A stretch of 5,029 nucleotides of DNA from contig JAEKLK010000328.1 in NCBI GenBank assembly GCA_019509895.1, positions 1 to 5,029 of the forward strand, given 5' to 3'. Position 1 is the stretch's first letter. Each line of letters begins with the position of its first letter. Under the pieces are notes generated by a model. That model did no database searches and was not told the DNA's origin. It saw only the letters and a program-made list of their open reading frames with translations. Below are positions 1 through 5,029 of this stretch, one piece after another. The translations under genes and the position numbers were made by a program. This DNA comes from Betaproteobacteria bacterium (lineage in GTDB: Bacteria > Pseudomonadota > Gammaproteobacteria > Burkholderiales > SG8-39).

Positions 1-498
1 GGGTTCTCCGGCGTCAACTTCTCCATCCATTCGTCTTATTCGTCGGTGCCAGAGTACGAGGCGGCGATGAAGCGGGCGTACGGCGAGGAGCGGGCACACA
101 AGATTCTCGGTACCGTGCGCCACAACACCGTCTATTACCCGAGCCTCACCATCAAGGGCGCGATCCAGTCCATCCGCGTCGCGCGGCCGCTGGCGGCCGA
201 CAAGACGCTGCTGGAATCGTGGACCTTCCGGCTCAAAGGCGCGCCCGACGCGCTCCTCGAGCGCACGATCACCTATAACCGGCTCATCAACTCGCCGATG
301 TCAGTCGTAGGCCACGACGATCTGCATTGCTACCGGGCGATCCAGGAAGGCCTCGCCGCATCCGGCAACGAGTGGGTCAGCCTGCATCGCAACTTCGACC
401 CCGCCGAGGTCGAGGCGCGCGAGCTCACCTGCAACGGCACGAGCGAGGTGTCGATGCGCAACCAGTTCCGCGCCTGGCAGGAATTCATGGCGCCATGA
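1..498 (+). CDS. Aromatic ring-hydroxylating oxygenase, alpha (large) subunit, C-terminal part
   Basis: This is the C-terminal ~165 residues of a Rieske non-haem iron oxygenase large subunit; the frame is open to base 1, so the N-terminal Rieske [2Fe-2S] domain and the two His iron ligands lie outside the window. Visible here is the catalytic-domain end: HNTVYYPSL and QSIRVARPLA strands, the WTFRLKG strand, then GHDDLHCYRAIQEGL (about bases 310-354), where families of this type carry the Asp iron ligand (DD at 316-321 is my candidate), and the C-terminal helix MRNQFRAWQEFM. These enzymes add both atoms of O2 to an aromatic ring in the cytoplasm, using electrons from a separate reductase/ferredoxin. 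The next gene, starting in an ATGA overlap, is the matching beta subunit, so the enzyme is probably an alpha3beta3-type hexamer. Substrate cannot be read; benzoate/anthranilate/salicylate-like or cinnamate-like acids are possible. The GTG at 46 is internal, not a start. Confidence 0.9.
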   Translation, partial: GFSGVNFSIHSSYSSVPEYEAAMKRAYGEERAHKILGTVRHNTVYYPSLTIKGAIQSIRVARPLAADKTLLESWTFRLKGAPDALLERTITYNRLINSPMSVVGHDDLHCYRAIQEGLAASGNEWVSLHRNFDPAEVEARELTCNGTSEVSMRNQFRAWQEFMAP

Positions 499-980
499 GC
501 GCAAGACCTACGATCACCGACATCGTGCGCTTCGTGAAGCAGGAGGCGCGGCTGATCGACGAGAGGCGCTTCGACGAGTGGTACGAGCTCTTCACCGATG
601 ATGCGCATTACTGGGTGCCGGCGGTGCACGGGCAGACCGATCCCCTGCTCCAGAACTCGCTCGCGTACGAGGACAAGCTGCTGCTCAAGCTGCGCATCGA
701 GCGGCTGAAGAGTCCCCTCGCCTATTCCCAGCGCCCCGCGAGCCGCTGCCTGCACGTGCTCCAGGAGCCGGACATCGAGAAAGCCGACCACGAAAGCGGC
801 GAGTACCTCACGCGCACGCCCTTCATTTATACCGAGACGCGCGTCGACGACTCGCAGCGCTACGCCGCCACGGCCTGGCACACGCTCGTCTGGTCGCAGG
901 ATCGCCTGCGCATCAAGCTGAAGCGTGTCGACATCCTCAACTGCGACGCGATGCTCCCATCGATCCAGCTCTTCCTCTGA
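495..980 (+). CDS. Aromatic ring-hydroxylating oxygenase, beta (small) subunit
   Basis: A 161-residue protein of normal length for the small subunits of two-component ring-hydroxylating oxygenases (cystatin/SnoaL-like fold). Diagnostic stretches are the N-terminal helix FVKQEARLIDERRFDEWYEL (residues ~12-31), followed by FTDDAHYWVPA, a central RPASRCLHV strand and a C-terminal beta sheet ending in LKRVDILNCDAMLPSIQLFL. The subunit has no redox centre; it stabilises the hexamer and in some enzymes influences substrate choice. The start is the ATG at 495, whose last two bases are part of the alpha-subunit TGA (ATGA, 4-nt overlap). An AGGA at 479-482 lies 12 nt upstream, a loose Shine-Dalgarno, so translational coupling probably matters. 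The frame is open upstream to 327, but family alignment and the overlap support 495. Its TGA (978-980) is the first base-pair edge of the inverted repeat described separately. Confidence 0.95.
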   Translation: MSARPTITDIVRFVKQEARLIDERRFDEWYELFTDDAHYWVPAVHGQTDPLLQNSLAYEDKLLLKLRIERLKSPLAYSQRPASRCLHVLQEPDIEKADHESGEYLTRTPFIYTETRVDDSQRYAATAWHTLVWSQDRLRIKLKRVDILNCDAMLPSIQLFL

Positions 981-1002
981 ATTTCGTACTTCGTACGAAA
1001 TT
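980..1002. promoter_or_regulatory. Perfect 10-bp inverted repeat, candidate operator or mRNA hairpin
   Basis: AATTTCGTAC (980-989) and GTACGAAATT (993-1002) are exact reverse complements separated by TTC. A shorter perfect palindrome, TTCGTACGAA, is nested at 990-999, and TTCGTAC is repeated in tandem (983-989, 990-996). The element starts on the last base of the beta-subunit stop codon and ends three bases before the first candidate TTG of the SDR gene. Dyads of this type and length are typical of dimeric repressor sites (IclR, MarR and GntR families often control aromatic catabolism), but no regulator gene is in the window. A rho-independent terminator is unlikely because the stem is A+T-rich and no T tract follows. 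Confidence 0.6.
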
Positions 1003-1029
1003 ATTTGGCTGCACGAAATTATTTGGCTG
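995..1029. repeat. 17-bp perfect direct repeat, two copies with 18-bp period
   Basis: ACGAAATTATTTGGCTG occurs at 995-1011 and again at 1013-1029 with one intervening C. The 18-bp period keeps the reading frame, so the candidate SDR N-terminus carries a repeated six-residue unit and two equivalent TTG codons (1005 and 1023). A weak third copy may follow at 1030-1040 (8 of 11 bases match the start of the unit). The first copy overlaps the right arm of the inverted repeat. It may be a recent slippage or duplication event, or a pair of protein-binding half-sites. Confidence 0.9.
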
Positions 1030-1763
1030 ACAAGATAATTACGCACACTTCCCCGAATTGCGCGGTGGTTACGGGCGCGAGCGCCGGCATCGGTCGGGCG
1101 GTGGCGGAGCGGTTGCTCGAGCGCGGATATGAGGTGATCTCGCTCGATATGCAGCCGGCGAGCCTCAAGGTCAAGCACATCGGCGTCGATCTGACCGACG
1201 CGAAGGCGACCGCAGAAGCGGCAGCGGACATCGCCCGCTCGCATGCCGTGACGACGCTCGTGCACAACGCGGGCGTGATCCGCCCTGCTCTGTTGGCGGA
1301 GGTGAAGCTCGAGGATTTTCAGGCGCTCGCGAATCTGCACCTGTCCGCGGCGATCACCTTGGCGCAGGCATGCCTGCCGGCGATGAAGGCGGCGAATTAC
1401 GGGCGCATCGTCCTCGTGTCGTCGCGCGCGGTGCTCGGACTGCCGACGCGCACGTCGTACTCGGCGACCAAGGCCGGGATGCTCGGGCTCGCGCGCACCT
1501 GGGCGCTCGAGCTCGCGCCCCACGGCATCACGGTGAACGTGGTCGCGCCGGGGCCGATACGCACGGCGAATTTCCACGGCGTCATCCCCGAGGGCAGCCC
1601 GCAGGTCGAGCGCGTGGCGCAGGCGATTCCGGTGAAGCGACTAGGCGAGGTTGGCGACGTCGCCCGCGCGGTGTTGTTCTTTGCCGACCGGGATGCCGGC
1701 TTTGTCACCGGTCAGGTGCTGTACGTCTGTGGCGGGACGAGCGTCGGCACGCTGACCCTGTAG
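1005..1763 (+). CDS. Short-chain dehydrogenase/reductase, probable cis-diol dehydrogenase of the ring-hydroxylation pathway
   Basis: Classical SDR of 252 residues from TTG 1005. Seen: cofactor loop TGASAGIG (23-30), Asp48 at the end of strand beta-2 (favours NAD+ over NADP+ by family rule), DLTD (62-65), NAG (88-90), Asn110 of the catalytic tetrad, Ser139/Ser140, Tyr152 and Lys156 (YSATK), APGPIRT (181-187), and C-terminal CGGTSVGTL. Placed directly after an oxygenase beta subunit, it most likely oxidises the cis-dihydrodiol product to a catechol-type compound (as BenD- or BphB-like enzymes do); this role is inference from context. The start is uncertain: TTG 1005 and TTG 1023 sit in two copies of a 17-bp direct repeat, neither has a Shine-Dalgarno, and the frame is open back to the beta-subunit TGA. 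GTG 1065 would truncate beta-1. The first ~15 residues come from an A+T-rich island unlike the rest. The 3' end overlaps the converging glycosyltransferase by 123 bp. Confidence 0.9.
   Translation: MAARNYLADKIITHTSPNCAVVTGASAGIGRAVAERLLERGYEVISLDMQPASLKVKHIGVDLTDAKATAEAAADIARSHAVTTLVHNAGVIRPALLAEVKLEDFQALANLHLSAAITLAQACLPAMKAANYGRIVLVSSRAVLGLPTRTSYSATKAGMLGLARTWALELAPHGITVNVVAPGPIRTANFHGVIPEGSPQVERVAQAIPVKRLGEVGDVARAVLFFADRDAGFVTGQVLYVCGGTSVGTLTL
1017..1040 (+). other. Second A+T-rich imperfect hairpin over the second TTG
   Basis: AATTATTTG (1017-1025) can pair with CAAGATAATT (1031-1040) as a nine-base-pair stem with one bulged G (1034) and a five-base loop GCTGA. In mRNA this would bury the TTG at 1023. 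It lies immediately downstream of the 980-1002 dyad, so the transcript could form two successive hairpins in the beta/SDR junction. Pairing is read directly from the sequence; stability and function are not known. Confidence 0.45.
1641..1763. other. 123-bp convergent overlap of two coding sequences
   Basis: The glycosyltransferase stop (TAG, complement of CTA at 1641-1643) lies inside the SDR gene, and the SDR stop (TAG at 1761-1763) is read in antisense as a Leu codon of the glycosyltransferase. Leu213 of the SDR is encoded by CTA, a leucine codon usually rare in GC-rich genomes, and this codon alone provides the antisense stop. No hairpin followed by a T tract is seen for either operon in this stretch. 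Confidence 0.85.
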
Positions 1764-2936
1764 CGACTCGACGAGCTTGAGTTGCGCCGGCAGGCAGACG
1801 CGCCGCAGGTCGTAGCGGCCAATGACCGTCAGGCGGGCCCGGTCGCGCAGCGGCGCAAGCTCGCCCTGGTGCGTGAGCGCAAAGTCGACCCGCTCGGCAA
1901 GCGCGTCGGGAGAGAAGAAATCGGTAAGGAGACCGTTCTGTCCATCGCGCATCACCTCCTCGACCGGCGGCGTACGCGAGGCGACGACCAGGCAGCCCGA
2001 CGCCATGGCTTCCAGCAGCGACCACGAGAGCACGAAGGGATACGTGAGATAGACGTGCACCGCCGAGCGGCGGAGGAGCGCCAGGTAGTCGACGTAGGGT
2101 ATGCGGCCGCGGAACTCGACGCGCGAGAGGTCGATGCGATCGCCCAGCTCGGCCAGCAGCCGCTGGCGATAGGTCTGTCCGGACGGCAGGCGCGGCGAGT
2201 AGCTCACCTCCTCGCCCCCGACGATGACGATGCGCGCCTTCGGCCGCCGGCGCTGGATCTCGGGGATGGCCCGCATGAAGGTATGGAAGCCCCGATAAGG
2301 CTCGAGATTGCGCGCGACGTAGGTAATGAGCTCCGGCTCGCGCTCACCGATCGGCGCGACGAAGTCCGTATCGATGCCGTCGTGAACGACGGCGATGCCG
2401 CGGCGGTAGGTCAGCGGAAACTGCCGCTGCTGCCACTCGGTCGGCGCGAGCCCCGCGTCGGCGGCGGCGAGCGACATGAGGAGCGGCGCGTTCATCACGC
2501 GCACGCGTAGCTGCTTCTCGGGTGTGGCCGGGAACTCCGGATCGAAGCCGAGATCCGCGCCGCGCGGCCGGTAGAAGAACTCGCAGTAGAGAAGGACGCG
2601 CGCCTCGGGGAAGACGTCCTTCAGGAAGATCGCTTCGCCCCAGCCGATGTGCGTGAAGATGACGTCGGGACGGAAGCCGCGCCGGCGCAGATTCGCGGCA
2701 CCGGCCGCGACGCGACGCCCGCGCTCGATCGCGCGCACCACGGGCGCGCTGAAGCCGCTCGGCGCCTCGCCCGTCGGCATGTCGTAGCCAAAGAGCTTGA
2801 CGCCTGGGATGCGCGGCGTGCGCGCGAGGTTGGCGCTCTCGCCGACTGCTGCCACCTCATGGCCATGCCGCGCGTAATGCGCCGCGAGATGCCGGTACTG
2901 GCCGGGGAAGTTTTGGTGGACGAAGAGGAAGCGCAT
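1641..2936 (-). CDS. GT4-like glycosyltransferase with PF12000-type N-terminal domain
   Basis: Predicted retaining, GT-B-fold glycosyltransferase of 431 residues from ATG 2936. The N-terminus MRFLFVHQNFPGQYRHL and the later EFFYRPRGADLGF stretch are characteristic of the PF12000 (glycosyl transferase family 4 group) domain. The C-terminal Glyco_transf_1 domain shows TYVARNLEPYRGFHTF (about residues 205-220), IVIVGGEE, VEFRGRIPYVDYL and PFVLSWSLLEAMASGC (about 300-315). In the usual GT4 E-x7-E motif the first Glu is Phe here, which I recall as normal for this subgroup. Donor and acceptor sugars are unknown. The ATG at 2936 overlaps the HlyD-gene TGA by one base (TGATG); a GTG at 2939 is the alternative and adds one residue. 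There is no clear Shine-Dalgarno, so coupling is likely. The family-like sequence ends around RRVCLPAQLKLVESL; the last ~40 residues are antisense to the SDR gene and look like an acquired tail. Its place in a secretion operon suggests modification of an exported product or surface glycan, by inference. Confidence 0.93.
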   Translation of the reverse strand: MRFLFVHQNFPGQYRHLAAHYARHGHEVAAVGESANLARTPRIPGVKLFGYDMPTGEAPSGFSAPVVRAIERGRRVAAGAANLRRRGFRPDVIFTHIGWGEAIFLKDVFPEARVLLYCEFFYRPRGADLGFDPEFPATPEKQLRVRVMNAPLLMSLAAADAGLAPTEWQQRQFPLTYRRGIAVVHDGIDTDFVAPIGEREPELITYVARNLEPYRGFHTFMRAIPEIQRRRPKARIVIVGGEEVSYSPRLPSGQTYRQRLLAELGDRIDLSRVEFRGRIPYVDYLALLRRSAVHVYLTYPFVLSWSLLEAMASGCLVVASRTPPVEEVMRDGQNGLLTDFFSPDALAERVDFALTHQGELAPLRDRARLTVIGRYDLRRVCLPAQLKLVESLQGQRADARPATDVQHLTGDKAGIPVGKEQHRAGDVANLA

Positions 2937-4240
2937 CACAGCGGCTCGCGCATTGCGCGACGCAGGTAGCCGGTCACCGGCGCGGTGAGGTAGTCGAAGG
3001 TCGTGCGCTCGTCGGTGCGGATGTAGACCTCGGCCGGCATGCCGGCGGTCATCGTCAGGTTCCCCGCCTGCGCGAGACTTTGCGACGAGACATTCACATG
3101 CACGACGTAGTAGGGCGCCTTCGTCTGCTCCTCGACCATGCGGTCGCCGGACACGTAGGTGACATCGCCTTCCACCAGCGGCGTCGTGCGCTGCTTGTAT
3201 GCGGTAAGGCGGATATCGGCATGCGAGCCGGCGCGCACGTGGTTGATGTCTTCGGGCCGGATGCGCGCCTCGATGATCAGCCGCTTGTCGTCGGGCACGA
3301 TCTCCATCAGGACGTCACGTGGACCGATGACCGACCCTGGCGTAAAGACGCGCAGGCCGACCACTTCGCCTGCGATCGGCGCGAGGATGCGCTGGCGCTC
3401 GGACGCGTCTTTCGACGGACGAATGCGCTCCTCCAGATCGAAGAGCCGCGAGGTCGTGTCCTTCAGCTCGTCGGTGGCCTTCTGCGCGTAATCATTGCGA
3501 ATCGCGAGGATGCGCAGCTCGAGCTCGGTTGCGCGCTGGCGAGCCTGGCTCGCCATGGCGCGGTGCTCGCCGTACTTGGCTTCGTACTCCGCCACGGCGC
3601 GTTCGAGCGTCAGGATGCGGGTTTTCTGGACATAGCCCTGGTCGAGCAGCCGCTCGTTGGCGGCGAGCTCTTCCTTCTGCAGCTTGAGCGCCTTTTCCTC
3701 GGCCGCGAGCTGCGCCGAAAGCGCTTCCGCCTCCGAAGTGCTTTCCTTGATCTGCTTGCGCAACACCGCGATCTGCGTATCCACCGAGTCGCGGCGCGCG
3801 CGAAAGAGCGCGCTCTCGCGAATGATGAACTCGTTGATCTTCGGGTCGGACTGGCGATCGGCGATATCGCGCGGGAATTTCACCTTGTCGGAGAACGCGC
3901 GCTCGGACTCCAGACGCGCTGCCTTGGCACGCTCCGCGTCGTACTGGGTGCGCAGCATGTCGAGCTGTGCATCGACGCGCACGTCGTCCAGGACGATGAG
4001 CTCCTGCCCCGCTTTGACGCGGTCGCCGTCGCGCACCCGTATAGCCGAGACGATGCCGCCCTCCTGATGCTGCACCACCTTGCGGTTGAGATCGATCTTC
4101 ACGAACCCCGGCGCGATGACTGCGCCGGAAAGCGGGGCGAGCAGCGACCAGACAGCGAGCACCAGGATGCCGGCGAGCAGGATCACCAGGCCCGCCCGGA
4201 CCAGCGGGGCGGCGTCGAATTCCCGCTCGAGGGCGGTCAT
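2936..4240 (-). CDS. HlyD-family periplasmic adaptor (membrane fusion protein) of a type I secretion system
   Basis: A 434-residue adaptor of the PrtE/LapC/HlyD type linking the inner-membrane ABC exporter to an outer-membrane TolC-like channel. Seen: short cytoplasmic N-terminus, one membrane anchor (about residues 16-35), first lipoyl half with QHQEGGIVSAIRVRDGDRVK (57-76), a long charged alpha-helical hairpin (about 90-280) with RLLDQGYVQKTRILTLER (197-214) where the TolC-contacting tip is expected, the second lipoyl half ILAPIAGEVVGL (285-296), a beta-barrel region, and the conserved C-terminus TAPVTGYLRRAMREP. Length is normal for the family. The start ATG (4240-4238) overlaps the TGA of the ABC gene by 4 nt (ATGA) and is preceded by GAGG six bases away. 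It is the middle gene of an ABC-adaptor-glycosyltransferase operon. No TolC-like gene is present in the window. Confidence 0.97.
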   Translation of the reverse strand: MTALEREFDAAPLVRAGLVILLAGILVLAVWSLLAPLSGAVIAPGFVKIDLNRKVVQHQEGGIVSAIRVRDGDRVKAGQELIVLDDVRVDAQLDMLRTQYDAERAKAARLESERAFSDKVKFPRDIADRQSDPKINEFIIRESALFRARRDSVDTQIAVLRKQIKESTSEAEALSAQLAAEEKALKLQKEELAANERLLDQGYVQKTRILTLERAVAEYEAKYGEHRAMASQARQRATELELRILAIRNDYAQKATDELKDTTSRLFDLEERIRPSKDASERQRILAPIAGEVVGLRVFTPGSVIGPRDVLMEIVPDDKRLIIEARIRPEDINHVRAGSHADIRLTAYKQRTTPLVEGDVTYVSGDRMVEEQTKAPYYVVHVNVSSQSLAQAGNLTMTAGMPAEVYIRTDERTTFDYLTAPVTGYLRRAMREPL

Positions 4241-5029
4241 GCCACGCCTCGCGCGAGCGTCGGACGGGTGGGCATCGGCTGCATGAGCTCGCGCGCCGGC
4301 CCGAACTTCTCGACCGTGCCATCGCGCAGCACCAACAGCTTGTCGACCCCACCCAGGATCGAGGCGCGGTGGGCGATGATGAGCGCCGTAACGCCGGCCT
4401 CTTTCATGCCACGCAGCGCGGCCTGCAGGGCGCGTTCACCCTCGATGTCGAGATTGGCGTTCGGCTCATCGAGCACGATGAGGCGCGGATTGCCATAGAG
4501 CGCGCGCGCAAGGCCGATGCGCTGCCGTTGGCCGGGCGAGAGGAGCTGGCCGCCCTCGCCCACTTCCGTGTCATAGCCCTTCGGCAGCCGCAGGATCAGG
4601 TCGTGGACATGCGCGCGCTGCGCGGCGCGCACTACCTCGGCGGAGTCCGGCTCGCCGAGCCTCGCAATATTCGCCGCCACCGTGCCGCCGAAGAGCTCGA
4701 CGTCCTGCGGCAGGTAACCGATATGCGGGCCGAGGCGCTCGCGCGGCCACGCCGCCACGTCGGCGCCATCCAGCCGAACGACGCCGGCCGCCGGCTTCCA
4801 CACACCGACCACCAGGCGAGCGAGCGTCGATTTCCCCGCCGCGCTGGGACCGACCACGCCGAGCGCCTCCCCAGGCGCGAGGGCAAAGGAGACGCCACGG
4901 ATGATCGGCCGCTCGGCGCCCTTCATGCCGAAAAGCACACGGTCGACCTCCAGTCGGCCGCTCGGCACCGGCAGGTCGATCTCGCTCGCCGCGGGCGGGT
5001 TCGCGGCGAGCAGCTCGTTCAGGCGTCGC
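4237..5029 (-). CDS. Type I secretion ABC exporter, C-terminal nucleotide-binding domain (partial)
   Basis: About 264 C-terminal residues of an ABC exporter; the frame is open through base 5029, so the transmembrane domain lies outside the window. The upstream residues visible (RRLNELLAA then a Pro/Ala linker) match the usual TMD-NBD junction of PrtD/LapB-type exporters, so the GTG at 4968 is internal. All ATPase motifs are present: Walker A GPSAAGKST (4825-4851), Q-loop LPQDVELF (Gln at 4705-4707), signature LSPGQRQRIGLARAL (starts at 4542), Walker B LIVLDEP (4462-4482) followed by the NANLD D-loop, and switch His in IIAHRAS (4369-4371). The signature reads LSPGQ instead of the common LSGGQ, otherwise the domain looks functional. 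It would energise one-step export of an unfolded protein, often an RTX/Ca-binding protease, lipase or adhesin, through the adaptor encoded next and an outer-membrane channel. The substrate is not visible. Confidence 0.97.
   Translation of the reverse strand, partial: RRLNELLAANPPAASEIDLPVPSGRLEVDRVLFGMKGAERPIIRGVSFALAPGEALGVVGPSAAGKSTLARLVVGVWKPAAGVVRLDGADVAAWPRERLGPHIGYLPQDVELFGGTVAANIARLGEPDSAEVVRAAQRAHVHDLILRLPKGYDTEVGEGGQLLSPGQRQRIGLARALYGNPRLIVLDEPNANLDIEGERALQAALRGMKEAGVTALIIAHRASILGGVDKLLVLRDGTVEKFGPARELMQPMPTRPTLARGVA
4247..4250 (-). promoter_or_regulatory. Shine-Dalgarno GAGG for the HlyD-family gene
   Basis: On the minus strand GAGG lies six bases before the ATG at 4240-4238, within the last codons of the ABC gene. 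It supports that ATG as the start and gives the adaptor gene its own ribosome site besides coupling through the ATGA overlap. Confidence 0.6.

Noticed and set aside
980..1002. Rho-independent terminator after the beta subunit
   Set aside because: The stem is A+T-rich and is followed by ATTTGGC rather than a T tract on the plus strand, and by CAGAGG on the other; an operator or mRNA structure fits better.
995..1029. CRISPR or insertion-sequence end
   Set aside because: Only two short units with a one-base gap and no spacers; no transposase, terminal inverted repeats or target-site duplication are seen.
1005..1039. Sigma70-type promoter using TTGGCT and GATAAT
   Set aside because: GATAAT (1034-1039) resembles a -10 box, but the TTGGCT copies lie 23 and 5 bases upstream, neither near 17; a start there would also fall inside the SDR coding region.
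330..1577. Long minus-strand open frame of 415 codons across the oxygenase and SDR genes
   Set aside because: Its translation is Arg-rich with no recognisable domain, and the plus strand carries three well-supported genes; it is an antisense shadow of GC-rich coding DNA.
3080..4498. Plus-strand open frame of 472 codons opposite the adaptor and ABC genes
   Set aside because: Low-complexity Arg/Leu/Asp-rich translation without family motifs, fully antisense to two convincing genes; a shadow of high GC content.
4237..4968. ABC gene starting at GTG 4968 as a stand-alone ATPase
   Set aside because: The frame stays open to the window edge and the upstream residues match the linker between transmembrane and ATPase domains of type I exporters, so the gene continues beyond the window.

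Overview
The window is dense, GC-rich DNA (roughly two thirds G+C by eye) with almost no intergenic space and frequent stop/start overlaps. Gram-negative architecture is clear from a type I secretion ATPase plus a membrane-fusion (HlyD-type) protein. The gene content (two-subunit aromatic ring-hydroxylating oxygenase, SDR dehydrogenase, PrtD/PrtE-like exporter, PF12000-type glycosyltransferase) fits an environmental proteobacterium, perhaps Burkholderiales-like or an alphaproteobacterium. The genus cannot be read from the sequence.

Left half, plus strand (1-1763): an aromatic-catabolism operon. It holds the C-terminal part of a Rieske-type ring-hydroxylating oxygenase alpha subunit (cut by the window edge), its small beta subunit starting in a 4-nt ATGA overlap, and a classical SDR dehydrogenase that probably rearomatises the cis-diol made by the oxygenase. 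Electron-transfer partners (ferredoxin, reductase) and the Rieske domain of the alpha subunit are not in the window.

Right half, minus strand (5029 down to 1641): a second operon read towards the first. In transcription order it holds the ATP-binding domain of a type I secretion ABC exporter (N-terminal part outside the window), a HlyD-family periplasmic adaptor and a GT4-like glycosyltransferase. Stops and starts overlap at both junctions (ATGA and TGATG), so the three are probably translationally coupled. The outer-membrane channel and the exported substrate are not in the window.

The two operons converge and physically overlap by 123 bp: the last ~40 codons of the glycosyltransferase are the antisense of the last ~40 codons of the SDR gene. 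There is no room for a conventional bidirectional terminator.

The most unusual non-coding signal is a 60-bp A+T-rich island (20 G/C of 60, 981-1040) between the beta subunit and the SDR gene. It contains a perfect 10-bp inverted repeat, a tandem TTCGTAC, a perfect 17-bp direct repeat with an 18-bp period that runs into the SDR N-terminus and duplicates its candidate TTG start, and a second imperfect hairpin. This looks like an operator or mRNA-level control element, but its function is not established here. I did not find a wholly new system; this island, the converging overlap and the exporter-glycosyltransferase operon are the points worth following up.
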